From DASYKS01 sp031404815 (GTDB lineage: Bacteria > Acidobacteriota > Thermoanaerobaculia > Multivoradales > UBA5704): a DNA stretch of 64,000 nt. The translations under genes and the position numbers were made by a program. The stretch is taken from positions 1 to 64,000 of the forward strand of contig JANNIH010000016.1 of NCBI GenBank assembly GCA_031404815.1. Reading direction: 5' to 3'. Below, in pieces: positions 23,290 to 32,647 of the stretch. The notes beneath the pieces were generated by a model. The model was not told the origin of the DNA. It did not search any database and worked only from the letters and a program-made list of their open reading frames with translations. Numbering within the stretch: position 1 is the first letter of the stretch; every line of letters begins with the position of its first letter.

Positions 23290-26200
23290 CGATCGGGGGC
23301 CTCATAGTCAGTTCATCCGGCAAGTCAACTGCGAATTCCGTGGGATTTTTCAAATGCTGTACAGAGAGCCTGCCGCCGTGTGCCTCGACGATCCGCTTGG
23401 CCACCGCCAGCCCCAAGCCGGTGCCCGAGGGCGCCCCCTCAATGTTCGTGCCGCGGCGGTATTCCTCAAAGATAAACGGCAGGTCGCTCTCCTTCACTCC
23501 CACTCCCCAATCTTTGAACAGGATCCGGTGCCACTTGATCACGCGGCCTGCCGAGTCTCGGTCCTCGAATAGGTCGTAACCTATGAAGATATCTTTACCA
23601 CCTCGGCGGGAATACTTCACGGCGTTCTCGGCCAGGTTGAAAATTACCTGCTCCATACGCCGTTGATCGACATGCAGAGGCAGCATGCGCGCAGTGCCCG
23701 TGATGATGTCGACCTGCCTGTCCATACGAGCAGTCGGCAGCAACAATTTCTTGATTCGCTCGATCGTAGGCTTAAGATCCACCGCGCCCGAGAATTCGTA
23801 CCTGGGCCGGATCGCTGCTCCTCTTCCGAACTGGTACTGAATGTCCTTTACGAGGTACTGGAGGAAGTCGGCTTGCTCGCGGAGGTAGGAAAACTGTTCT
23901 TCTGAGTCCCGCACATGCCGTCCTCGGCGGGTGACATCCTCGAGAAAATCGATCTGATTGCGCAGTGCCGCCAATGGAGTGGCGAGTTCGTGGGCGAGCT
24001 GTCGGAGGAAATCGCGCTTCGAGGCGCTCGCCTCTGCATTCTCGATAAACCGGGCCATGATCCCCACGATCAGATCGAGGAATTCCTTGTCTCCTTGCAC
24101 GAAGACTGGTAAGAGAGCGCCGGCCTTCTTCCGATTGATACAGCGTAGTACCCCAAGGAGAGTGCCGTCGGTGTGAACGATCGGGGCGCCAATCAAAGAC
24201 TGATGATCGGGGGTTGGCGTGACTTCCATGAAGAGCTGAGACATGTCCGGGTTGCGGTGGACGTCAAAGATCAACGTTGTCCTTTGCACCTGGGCGATTC
24301 TTGCCGTGATGCTAAGCTCGCCAGCCGGATAGACGACTTTTCCGATGTAGTCGGCAGTGGCCAACTCTTCTCGCAGCCCATCTCGGGGGGAACGGATAGC
24401 CTTGTCCGCCGTCGTAGCCTTTAGAATCAGTGCGCCCTCCGGATCGACCGTAAACAAAGAGCAAGCCTCGGCGACCAGAGCGTCTCGCACCAAGCCAACC
24501 ACGCTTGCGTAGAACTCGGCAAGGTCTGCGGACTGGAGCTCCGGCAGATGGTTCTTGAGAGTCTCGATCTGACCGTAGCGACGACGGAAGCGGACCTGGT
24601 CGATCAAGACCGCAAGGTGGCTCGCAAACCTCTCAAAATCATCGCGGCGTTCACTGGTTAGGAGAAACCGATCAAGTGGTCGCAAGCAGACCACGCCGAC
24701 GAGCGGAAGATCCCTACTAGCCGAAGAGGTTGAAGAATCTCCAATTGCAGCCGAGGGACGCTCATGGAAACGACGGATCGGTATTGCTATCAGATGGGGA
24801 GTCCCGATCTCTCGAAAAAGAGGTGCCCAACTGTCGATAACACTGCTCATATCATCTATATAAGTGACGCCAAGTGCCTCCTCAGTGTCGCGAAAGAAAC
24901 GCCCGATGAAGCACTCATCGAGCTTGGAGATGTTCAGTCGTCTAAGACCGTCCTCCAATGCCTTTTTCGATACGGGCGCTTGCGGATCTTCATTCACGAC
25001 GACTGAGCGAAGCACCACCCGCAGCGTCTCTTCCCGTGAGCCAAAGCCGTCTTCCGTGGCGAGCCACAAGGAAGCTACGCGCGAGCGGTACTCGCGGTTC
25101 AGATAGTCGAGGACCCGATCGAACAAGTCGTCGAGGTCTGATATCAACGTGAGTGAATTGAAGAAGGCTTCGTTCTCAGCCCGGGCCAAGTCCCCGCGGT
25201 GGCGCTCGAAGTTCGAGATCGCCACTGCGAGCTGGCTGGCGATGGTGCCGAGTCGTTCTTCGTCACGGTCCGAGAATCCCGCGCCGGTCAGAACCCCATC
25301 GGCTATCTTGTTGAAAAGGGCGATATAGCCCAAGGGGTGCTCTTCGTCGCCTTGAGAGCGGAAAGGTGCTACGAGCACGTGCCGAATCGCTCGGCTGGGC
25401 AAGACCTCGTCACGGAAGTTGCGGGTTCCCTCGACATCGAGTGAGATCCTGAGGGAGGCCAGCTCGCTTGGGCTCAGATCCACGAGGTCGCGGTCGTCGT
25501 CGCTATTCCAGCGGAACAGCCGGTTCTGCGCAACAATGCTGCCGACCAGACCCTTTCCGAGAGGCCTCGAAACCAAGTCCTTGAGTGCGTGCTTTGCCTT
25601 TTGGGGGATTGAGAACGATGCGTGGCGTGCCACCACATCGAGCTGTTCGCCCCGGACCAGGCCAAGGGCGCAGTACTCGCTCCCGAGATTCTGGCCGATC
25701 TCCCGCGCTAGCTTGCGGAGCTTTTCGTCGAGCTGCGCTTCATCCGAGATCCGTGAGATGCTCGAAACGTCCTGCATCGCTTCCAGAAGTCGCCCCTCTG
25801 TCTGTCTCTCTCGATCAAGCTCCTCCTGGGTGCTTCGAAGATCTTCTTCGCTCTCGGCTAGTCTCTTCGCCCGTCTCAGGTCGGACAATCTCACCAGAAG
25901 AAAAGCTGTTGCAGTGATCGCTTGGAGCCCGCACTCCAATGCGTAGTGTATTAACGGCGTATATGTCCCGGCAAGACGACAGAATACCGACATCCCGAAG
26001 AATACCGTCACCACAGCGCCGAAGACTAGTGGTATCGACCCGCCGCGGGGGGTCCAGGGTTGTCGTGCCCAGGGATTTGGCGAGAAGTGGTATGAATGAA
26101 TGGCAATCAGAAAGTAGATGCTGCGATACACGAGACCTGTTGTACCCCCTATGACACCAGCCGCCAGGAAGAGCGCTATCGAATCGGGGAGTAGAGAGAA

Positions 26201-26512
26201 GGCGATCAACCGGTCGGTGAGGGCGAGGCGGTTGCCCCGAAGGTGGAAGCTCGCCAATGCCAGAGGAATGCTCCAGCCGGCAAATAGGAACCACGCCAGC
26301 CAGAGCCGTCGAATGTCCCCAGCGGAAAAACTATACCCAAGCTGATCGAGGGCAAAGGAGATAATTGCAAAGCTGACGACGAGAAACAGGACCCGCAGGA
26401 GGAGATAGACCTGGATGATCTCGCGACGATGGACCTCTGCGATCCGGGACAGCTGCGGAGGTGATCCGGGAGCTTTCGAAGAAGTGGGCAGCTGCGATCG
26501 GCTTTTAGGCAT
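23270..26512 (-). CDS. large multi-GAF membrane sensor histidine kinase
   Basis: A ~1080-residue sensor kinase. N-terminal membrane domain (about residues 28-210) with six hydrophobic helices, resembling integral-membrane sensor modules; coiled coil (~210-260); three GAF-like domains (about 265-450, 470-690 and 700-830; the last contains IGAPIVHTDGTLLGVLRCIN). HisKA follows with LAHELATPLAAL (His about 842), then HATPase_c with NLAENAVKYS, KDWGVGV and GTGLGLAVAKRIVEAHGG. I use the ATG at 26512; a TTG at 26593 would add 27 residues. Codon use is visibly less GC-biased than in neighbouring housekeeping genes. The operon continues into a lone receiver and a membrane coiled-coil protein. The ligand is unknown. 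Confidence 0.9.
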   Translation of the reverse strand: MPKSRSQLPTSSKAPGSPPQLSRIAEVHRREIIQVYLLLRVLFLVVSFAIISFALDQLGYSFSAGDIRRLWLAWFLFAGWSIPLALASFHLRGNRLALTDRLIAFSLLPDSIALFLAAGVIGGTTGLVYRSIYFLIAIHSYHFSPNPWARQPWTPRGGSIPLVFGAVVTVFFGMSVFCRLAGTYTPLIHYALECGLQAITATAFLLVRLSDLRRAKRLAESEEDLRSTQEELDRERQTEGRLLEAMQDVSSISRISDEAQLDEKLRKLAREIGQNLGSEYCALGLVRGEQLDVVARHASFSIPQKAKHALKDLVSRPLGKGLVGSIVAQNRLFRWNSDDDRDLVDLSPSELASLRISLDVEGTRNFRDEVLPSRAIRHVLVAPFRSQGDEEHPLGYIALFNKIADGVLTGAGFSDRDEERLGTIASQLAVAISNFERHRGDLARAENEAFFNSLTLISDLDDLFDRVLDYLNREYRSRVASLWLATEDGFGSREETLRVVLRSVVVNEDPQAPVSKKALEDGLRRLNISKLDECFIGRFFRDTEEALGVTYIDDMSSVIDSWAPLFREIGTPHLIAIPIRRFHERPSAAIGDSSTSSASRDLPLVGVVCLRPLDRFLLTSERRDDFERFASHLAVLIDQVRFRRRYGQIETLKNHLPELQSADLAEFYASVVGLVRDALVAEACSLFTVDPEGALILKATTADKAIRSPRDGLREELATADYIGKVVYPAGELSITARIAQVQRTTLIFDVHRNPDMSQLFMEVTPTPDHQSLIGAPIVHTDGTLLGVLRCINRKKAGALLPVFVQGDKEFLDLIVGIMARFIENAEASASKRDFLRQLAHELATPLAALRNQIDFLEDVTRRGRHVRDSEEQFSYLREQADFLQYLVKDIQYQFGRGAAIRPRYEFSGAVDLKPTIERIKKLLLPTARMDRQVDIITGTARMLPLHVDQRRMEQVIFNLAENAVKYSRRGGKDIFIGYDLFEDRDSAGRVIKWHRILFKDWGVGVKESDLPFIFEEYRRGTNIEGAPSGTGLGLAVAKRIVEAHGGRLSVQHLKNPTEFAVDLPDELTMRPPIDANTSD

Positions 26513-26748
26513 AGGCGGCTTTGTGGCTGTTGACAACGAGGGACCACTCCCGAGGACAAATCGTGAAATGGGTATGTTGCAATAAGAAGGCAATGCGATT
26601 GTAGGAGGCTGACGCTCCAGGTGTCAAGGCGATTGCTGGAGTGGAGTGGAGTGGGATCGGAAAAGAAGGGATGAGGCGGGTACGATGATAGGCAGATGCC
26701 GGGCAGCGCTCCGCTTCCCGGCTGGCCTTCGTTGGCGATGCCTGGCGG

Positions 26749-27600
26749 CTACCGCCCGCCCGTCAGCTCCGCGATCTCGATCCCGCCGTTTGTGGTGTCG
26801 ATCTCGATCTCGGGGCCGCCGCCGTTCAGGGTTCCTTCGATCCGGGTGCGCTTTTTGGTGCCGTCTACGGGTAGGTCGCAGCTGACCCGGCCGTTGGTGG
26901 TCGAGGCGGTGAGGTTCGCCCGGACGGTGGCGGGGAGGCGGAGGGTGATCCCGCCGTTGGTCGATTCGAGCGAGGTTCTGGCCGCGAGGTCGGCGAGGTC
27001 GGCTTCGATGCGGCCGTTGACCGTCGAAGCTTCGATCGAACCGCGGGCGCTCCTGACTTCGATGCTGCCGTTGATCGATTCGAGGTTGAGGGTTCCCGAG
27101 GTGCCGTTTGCGCTGACCGGTCCATTGACGGTGGAGAGGCGCAGGTCGCCCTTGCCACCCTCTAGGGAGATTCCGCCGTTCACGTTCTCGATCCGAAGAT
27201 CGGCTTCGCGGGGGATGCGCACCCGGAACTCCACTTTGGCGTTGCTGTTCCGGCCGGAGAGCCAACTGAACAGGCCGTCGCTGCTCTTTGGGAAGCGCGC
27301 TTCGACCTTGACCCGGTCCGGTTTGGCGTCGACGATCACCTTCAGGCGGTCGAGCCCTCGGTTCGCCTCGTCCTCGTTTGGCGACTTGACGATCTTGTCG
27401 GCCCGGATCTCCACTTTGGCGCGGTCCCAGGTCTCGATCGAGATCGAGCCGTTGACGTTCGACAGGTCGAGCGTGCCGTTCGCGGCGAGGGGGTAGACGC
27501 CGGACACGACCTTGTGGACGGTGACCGCCTGGGCGGGCAGGGTCGCGGCGGAAAACAGTGCGGCGCCGAGGAACAGGTTGCGAAGCTCACGTGTTGCCAT
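26749..27600 (-). CDS. DUF4097 beta-helix repeat protein, exported
   Basis: A 283-residue exported protein. A signal peptide (LFLGAALFSAATLPAQA) is followed by repeated beta-strand units with NG turns (LSNVNGSISIETW, IENVNGGISLEGG, LSTVNGPVSANG, LESINGSIEVRS, ASTVNGRIEADL, ESTNGGITLRL), the hallmark of DUF4097 (putative adhesin-like right-handed beta helix). Its role is unknown in the family; some members are regulated with sigma/anti-sigma pairs. A 3' fragment of a second copy lies at 21700-21840. It is divergent from the R3H ATPase gene. Confidence 0.88.
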   Translation of the reverse strand: MATRELRNLFLGAALFSAATLPAQAVTVHKVVSGVYPLAANGTLDLSNVNGSISIETWDRAKVEIRADKIVKSPNEDEANRGLDRLKVIVDAKPDRVKVEARFPKSSDGLFSWLSGRNSNAKVEFRVRIPREADLRIENVNGGISLEGGKGDLRLSTVNGPVSANGTSGTLNLESINGSIEVRSARGSIEASTVNGRIEADLADLAARTSLESTNGGITLRLPATVRANLTASTTNGRVSCDLPVDGTKKRTRIEGTLNGGGPEIEIDTTNGGIEIAELTGGR

Positions 27601-27749
27601 CAGAGAAGTCCTCCGTTTGGGGTCTCGGGAGCCGCCGGGACCGCGGAACGGTCGAGCGTCGGCTGAAGTTCTACCCTGTGTACTACGTGCGAACCGGCGG
27701 TCAAGTTACAGCTCGGCTTCGTCGAATCGGTCGCGGTGAGGTTAGGCTT

Positions 27750-29420
27750 ATGGGGATGAGAAGTCCCGGCGAGGAAGGGAATTTGAGCGAACAGCACGTC
27801 ACCGACGATCTCGATCTACTGCTCGGCATCCTGCCGGACGCGGTGCGCGAGGCGCTTGCCCTGCGGACCGATCTCGATCGGCTGCTCGAGATCGTGCTCG
27901 ATCTCGGCCGTTGCCCCGAGGTTCGCTTTCCCGACCGTGGCGAGGATCTGGGGAACGTGCCGGTGTCGCGCGCCGATCTCGCCCAGGTGGTCCTACGGGT
28001 GGGCCGGTTCGGTTCGGACAACCGGGCCGGGATCGAGCGCACCCTCCATCGGATCTCGGCGTTGCGCAACCGGAGCGGCGAGGTGGTCGGCCTCACCTGC
28101 CGGGTCGGCCGGGCGATCTACGGCACGATCGACATCGTGCGCGACGTGATCGAGTCCGAGCGCTCGCTGCTCCTGCTCGGGCGTCCGGGGGTGGGCAAGA
28201 CCACTCTGTTGCGCGAGGCCGCCCGGGTGCTCGCCGACGATCTCGGCCGGCGCGTCGTGGTGGTGGACACCTCGAACGAGATCGCGGGCGACGGCGACAT
28301 TCCGCATCCCGGCATCGGCCGGGCGCGACGGATGCAGGTGCCGACCCCCGCCGAGCAGCATGCGGTGATGATCGAAGCGGTCGAGAACCACATGCCGCAG
28401 GTGATCGTGATCGATGAGATCGGCACCTCGGCCGAGGCGGCTGCGGCGCGCACGATCGCCGAGCGCGGGGTCCAACTGGTCGCGACCGCCCACGGCAACG
28501 CTCTGGAAAACCTGCTGCAGAACCCGACGCTCGCCGATCTGATCGGCGGCATCCAGGCGGTCACCCTGTCGGACGAAGAGGCGCGCCGCCGCGGCACCCA
28601 GAAGACCGTGCTCGAACGAAAAGGCCCGCCGACCTTCGACGTGCTGATCGAGATCCAAGACAAAGACCGGCTCGCGGTCCACCGCGATGTCGCCGAAGTG
28701 GTCGATCGGCTGCTCCGCCACATCCCGCCGTCCCCAGAGCTGCGGGTGCGCACCGCCGACGGGTTCGAGGTTCAATCGGCGCCCTCCGCGCGGCCCGGGA
28801 TCGCCACCGGGTCCCCGGTCTTTTCGCGGCCGGCAAAGCCCGCCCTCGAATCTCGTGAAGCGCGCGAAGCCGCTCCTCCGAGCGTGGCGTCGCCGCGCTC
28901 GGAATCGGCCTGGCCGGGGCGTCCGGTGCGCGGCCGGACCCGCAAACTGTTCTCGTATGCCGTCTCAAGGAGCAAGATCGAGCGCGCGCTGCGCAAGCTC
29001 CGGGTGCCGGTCGTGCTGGTCGAAGATCTGGACGACGCGGATCTGGTCGTGGCGCTCAAGGGGCAGGAGCGGCGCCAGCCGCGGAAGCTGCGCGAGGCCG
29101 CCGAGCGCGGCCTGCCGATCGGCGTGGTGCGCACCAACACGCAGACCCAGATCGAGATCTTCCTGCGCGAGGTGTTCGGGCTCGACGAGGAAGCCGAGGG
29201 GACCGAAGACGTGGTTTTGGAGGAGGTCGAGACCGGGATCGACGAGGTGCTCGAAACCGGCGGCGCCGTCGAGCTCGCGCCGCGGGCGAGCCACCAGCGC
29301 CGTCTGCAGCACGAGCTGATCGCGAGCTCGGGGCTCGCCTCGCGCAGCCAGGGGGACGAGCCGTTCCGTCGAGTGGTGATCTACCCTTCGGCGCGCTTTG
29401 CGCCCGCCGCCGGGAGCTGA
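27750..29420 (+). CDS. AAA ATPase with C-terminal R3H nucleic-acid-binding domain
   Basis: A 556-residue protein of the Ycf45/SpoIIIAA-like P-loop ATPase family fused to an R3H domain. An N-terminal region (LLLGILPDAVREAL) leads to Walker A GRPGVGKTT (about residue 145), then VVVDTSNEIAGDGDIPHPGI, Walker B-like QVIVIDEIGTSAEA and TAHGNALENLLQNPTLADLI. After a linker comes a KH-like or Rossmann segment (VPVVLVEDLDDADLVVALKG) and an R3H domain at about 510-550 (ELAPRASHQRRLQHELIASS, FRRVVIYP). It probably binds single-stranded nucleic acid under ATP control; its physiological role is unknown. The ATG at 27750 follows a GAGG site. Its 3' end overlaps the AI-2E gene by 40 bp on opposite strands. 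Confidence 0.88.
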   Translation: MGMRSPGEEGNLSEQHVTDDLDLLLGILPDAVREALALRTDLDRLLEIVLDLGRCPEVRFPDRGEDLGNVPVSRADLAQVVLRVGRFGSDNRAGIERTLHRISALRNRSGEVVGLTCRVGRAIYGTIDIVRDVIESERSLLLLGRPGVGKTTLLREAARVLADDLGRRVVVVDTSNEIAGDGDIPHPGIGRARRMQVPTPAEQHAVMIEAVENHMPQVIVIDEIGTSAEAAAARTIAERGVQLVATAHGNALENLLQNPTLADLIGGIQAVTLSDEEARRRGTQKTVLERKGPPTFDVLIEIQDKDRLAVHRDVAEVVDRLLRHIPPSPELRVRTADGFEVQSAPSARPGIATGSPVFSRPAKPALESREAREAAPPSVASPRSESAWPGRPVRGRTRKLFSYAVSRSKIERALRKLRVPVVLVEDLDDADLVVALKGQERRQPRKLREAAERGLPIGVVRTNTQTQIEIFLREVFGLDEEAEGTEDVVLEEVETGIDEVLETGGAVELAPRASHQRRLQHELIASSGLASRSQGDEPFRRVVIYPSARFAPAAGS

Positions 29421-30523
29421 GCGGTTTCTGAAGGGGTTGGAGCGGGCGGAGGGTCCACCGCGGTGTTCAGGCCGTCGAGCACGTCTTTGAACTCGACGGC
29501 GTAGATCTCGGTCACGGCGAGGAACAGGGCGGCGACCACCGGGCCGATGATGAAGCCCATGGCGCCGAATACCGCGATGCCGCCTAAGGTCGAGAAAAAG
29601 ACCATCAGGTCGTGCATGCCCGCCTCCTGGCCGACCAGCCGGGGGCGGATCAGGTTGTCGATGTTGCCGATCACCACCGTGGTGAGCACCATGATCGTGA
29701 CCCCTTGCCAGACGTGGCCGGTGAGCAGTTGGAACACCGCCGCCGGATAGAGCACCAACCAGGCGCCGACCATCGGAATGATCGACAGGATGGTCGCCAC
29801 CACGCCCCACAGGATCGCCCCTTCGATGCCGAACGCCCAGAGGGTGATGCCGGCCAAGCTCCCCTGGACCAGGGCGATGACCAGAGTGCCTTTTACCGTC
29901 GCCCGAGCGACCGAGGCGAAACGGGTGATGATCGCGTCCTCGTGGGCGTCGGGCAACGGAATCAGGTACTTGAGCTTGGCGACCAGCTTATCGCCGTCGC
30001 GAAAAAAGTAGAACATCGTGAATAGGGTGAGAAAGAGCACGATCGCGACTTGGATCGTGCCGGAAGAGGTCGCTTTGATCACATTGGCCAGGAACGCGCC
30101 CGCGCCCTTTGCGATGTCTTGGGCGCCGGTCTTCCAATCGAACTGATCGAGATGCAGATCGCGGAACCAGGCCGAGCGCTTGATCGCGCCGAGCGGACCG
30201 GCCTCGCCCCGTTCGAAGAAAGAACGCACCTGCCCCTCCGCCGAACCGTAGAAGTCGAGCGCCTCGTGGGCCACCAGGTTCGCGACCCAGTAGAACGGTG
30301 CGACCAACCCGATCACCACCAGGAGGCAACAGACCAGGGCGGCGAGCGTCCGCCGACCTCGGGTCGCCCGCACCAGCCGGTTGAACAACGGGGCGAGCAG
30401 CGTGCAGAACACCATCGCGAGCAGCACCGGGATCAGGAACGCCCGCACCATGTAGAAGAACAGGGCGGTGGTCGCGATCAAGATGAAGACGAAAAAGTTT
30501 CGGCTCAGGCGCTGTCCGGTCAT
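29381..30523 (-). CDS. AI-2E family transporter
   Basis: A 380-residue integral membrane protein of the AI-2E transporter family (PF01594). It has two N-terminal helices (FFVFILIATTALFFYMVRAF, PVLLAMVFCTLLAPLFNRLV), a third after the GRRT loop, a long extracytoplasmic or amphipathic segment, and then the conserved C-terminal core: LFLTLFTMFYFFRDGDKLV, GTLVIALVQGSLAGITLWAF, LSIIPMVGAWLVLYPAAVF, NIDNLIRPRLVG and GIAVFGAMGFIIGPVVAALF. Family members export small molecules or work as Na+/H+ antiporters; the substrate is not predictable. The start is the ATG at 30523 with a GAGGA site. Confidence 0.9.
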   Translation of the reverse strand: MTGQRLSRNFFVFILIATTALFFYMVRAFLIPVLLAMVFCTLLAPLFNRLVRATRGRRTLAALVCCLLVVIGLVAPFYWVANLVAHEALDFYGSAEGQVRSFFERGEAGPLGAIKRSAWFRDLHLDQFDWKTGAQDIAKGAGAFLANVIKATSSGTIQVAIVLFLTLFTMFYFFRDGDKLVAKLKYLIPLPDAHEDAIITRFASVARATVKGTLVIALVQGSLAGITLWAFGIEGAILWGVVATILSIIPMVGAWLVLYPAAVFQLLTGHVWQGVTIMVLTTVVIGNIDNLIRPRLVGQEAGMHDLMVFFSTLGGIAVFGAMGFIIGPVVAALFLAVTEIYAVEFKDVLDGLNTAVDPPPAPTPSETAQLPAAGAKRAEG

Positions 30524-30658
30524 GGCGTCCTCGGGAGTCGTTGGCAGGTCGGGCGGCGAGCGGGCCGATACTTTCACGGCTTCGGGCGGAGCGGGAGCGG
30601 CAGGCCGAGATCTCGGTTATGATCCGGCCTTCGCCTTGGTCTCGGGCGATCGATCGAA

Positions 30659-31525
30659 ATGCCCGGAACGACAAATTTCTCCTCGCGGTCGGATCTCTTG
30701 CGGCGTTTTTTCGCCGTCGGCATCGCTATCTCCGCTCTCCTGGGGCAACCGCTCGCGAGCCAGGAGGCGCCGACCGATCCGAGCGACCCCTCGACCCTTG
30801 GGGACGTCATCCTGTTGCCACCGAGCGGTGATGCCCCACTCGGGCCAAGCCCAGCCGGCACTCTGGACATCGAGCCGGCGGTCGCGCCTGAAGCGATCCT
30901 CGCTCCGGATCAGGTGGCGCCGAATGACCCGCGTGTCGGGTTGCCGCCGGCCGACCTTGGGCCCTGTTCGACCGATCCGTCAATCGAAAACGCGCTGAGC
31001 GGCAAACGGCTGCTGATCCCGGTCCTAGGCATCGTCCGCAGCCAACTTCGTGATTCGTTCGAGCAGCGGCGCAGCGGCGGCAGGACCCATCATGCGATCG
31101 ACATCATGGCGCCGCGCAATACGCCGATTCTGGCGATCGAAGACGGCACGATCGTCAAGCTCACGCGCAACCGACTCGGCGGCATCACCCTCTACCAGCT
31201 CGACCCCAGCGGAACTTACGCCTACTACTACGCCCATCTGGAACGTTACGCGCCCGGCCTGGCCGTGGGCGAGCAGGTCCGGCGGGGCCAAGTGATCGGA
31301 TATGTCGGCACCTCGGGCAACGCTCCGAAGCATGCCCCGCACCTGCACTTCGCGATCTATCGGCTCCCCCAAGAGCGCTCCGGCTGGCTCGGTCAACCGG
31401 TCAACCCGTTCGAGATCCTGGAGCCCAGCCACTGCCTGGAGTCCGAGGGGCAACTAGCGCGCGAGGGGAGCGGGTCCCCCGACGCCCTCGGCGCCTCGGT
31501 GCTCTCTTTGGTCGAACACCCCTAA
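30659..31525 (+). CDS. M23 family (LytM) metallopeptidase, exported
   Basis: A 288-residue exported zinc peptidase that would cleave peptide cross-links of peptidoglycan or act as an amidase activator. A signal peptide (RRFFAVGIAISALLGQPLAS) is followed by a proline-rich linker to about residue 115, then an M23 domain: HHAIDIMAPRNTPILAIEDG (first zinc His and Asp), YYYAHLERY, GYVGTSGNAPKHAPHLHFAI (HxH zinc/catalytic motif). All expected catalytic residues are present, so it is probably active. It is convergent with the DUF1684 gene (6 bp between stops). Confidence 0.9.
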   Translation: MPGTTNFSSRSDLLRRFFAVGIAISALLGQPLASQEAPTDPSDPSTLGDVILLPPSGDAPLGPSPAGTLDIEPAVAPEAILAPDQVAPNDPRVGLPPADLGPCSTDPSIENALSGKRLLIPVLGIVRSQLRDSFEQRRSGGRTHHAIDIMAPRNTPILAIEDGTIVKLTRNRLGGITLYQLDPSGTYAYYYAHLERYAPGLAVGEQVRRGQVIGYVGTSGNAPKHAPHLHFAIYRLPQERSGWLGQPVNPFEILEPSHCLESEGQLAREGSGSPDALGASVLSLVEHP

Positions 31526-31531
31526 ATCGAA

Positions 31532-32503
31532 CTAGTGGTGCGGTCCACCGGCGAAGTTCTTCTCGCCGGCCTCGACGCGAAGCCCAAGCCGATTCTGCTT
31601 TGGCGGTAGCGGGCAGGTCGCAAACGGGGTGAATGCGCAGGGCGGGTTGTAGGCCTTGTTGAAGTCGACCACCACTTTGCCATCCTTCGGCGGATCGGTA
31701 TCCAGGAAACGCCCGGCGCCATAGGTCTCGCCGCCGTTCGTGTCGTCGGCGAAGATCAGGAACAGACCTTCGCCCGGTTCTCCCAGGCCGTCGAGCCGGT
31801 AGGTTTTCCCGGCGATCTCGAACACCACCGCGCCGGCCGAGGACGTGTCGTCGATCTGCCCCAGAATGTTCGGCACCGGAACTTTCTTCACCGGAACGTA
31901 GGGCTCGAACCGTGCCTCGAACCGCCAATCGGAGCGGGTCGGGTAGGTGTCGATCCCGGTGAAGCTCTTTAAGACCGGGCTCGCGTTGTCTTTGACCCGA
32001 ACACCGAGCCGATCGCCGCGCCGGATCACGTAGAAGCGAAGCGACCCGAGTTCCAGACGGGTGGGTCCTTTTGAGTCGGCGTCGATTGCGAGGTCAAGTT
32101 GAGTGACAGTCTTGCCGTCGCTCGTCAGGCCCGATCCAGCCGCGGCTTCCACACTCACCTGGTCGCCGTGGCGAACGAACTTGCCCGCGACTTCCGGGGC
32201 GCTCCCCTCGGGGAAGATCACGCGGTTTTCTGCGCCGCTGCCGAAACGGTTGTCCCCTTCCTGAAGCCAAAACAGCCCGACCAGCGAAAGCCACCCTTCG
32301 GGCTTCTTCAGGCCGTCGATCCGCTCCTGGCGGAACGCTTCGATCTCCTTCCCGTACGCCTCGTCGGCAGCGGGTGCGGCTTTGGATTCCGGAGCCGGTT
32401 CCGGTTCGGCGGCTCGGGCGGAGGGCGGGGGCAGAAGCGTCAGACCGGCCAGCAAAGCGGCGGCGAGCAGGGTGGATGGAGCGGAGCGGGGAGTCGGGTG
32501 CAT
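31532..32503 (-). CDS. DUF1684 protein, exported
   Basis: A 323-residue protein. A signal peptide (TLLAAALLAGLTLLPPPSAR) leads to the DUF1684 domain: EIEAFRQERIDGLKKPEGWL, SLVGLFWLQEGDNRFGS, then the conserved C-terminal block FIFADDTNGGETYGAGRFLD resembled here by FLIFADDTNGGETYGAGRFL, VDFNKAYNPPCAFTPFATCP and NRLGLRVEAGEKNF. The last block, with its Asn-Pro-Pro-Cys and Cys-Pro motifs, is the most conserved part of this uncharacterised family. The start is the ATG at 32503 after a GGAGA site. Function is unknown. Confidence 0.87.
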   Translation of the reverse strand: MHPTPRSAPSTLLAAALLAGLTLLPPPSARAAEPEPAPESKAAPAADEAYGKEIEAFRQERIDGLKKPEGWLSLVGLFWLQEGDNRFGSGAENRVIFPEGSAPEVAGKFVRHGDQVSVEAAAGSGLTSDGKTVTQLDLAIDADSKGPTRLELGSLRFYVIRRGDRLGVRVKDNASPVLKSFTGIDTYPTRSDWRFEARFEPYVPVKKVPVPNILGQIDDTSSAGAVVFEIAGKTYRLDGLGEPGEGLFLIFADDTNGGETYGAGRFLDTDPPKDGKVVVDFNKAYNPPCAFTPFATCPLPPKQNRLGLRVEAGEKNFAGGPHH

Positions 32504-32647
32504 GGCAATCTCCAGTCGGGCGGTCGGCGGAAGCATAGCCCAGGGCACAATGCACCTGCTCGCTCGCGTTTAACGGGTAGAAAAACCAGGCCCGGCGCAA
32601 TATAATTCACCTTCAAGAGAAATCCGATATCGAAGAGGGGGATCGTC

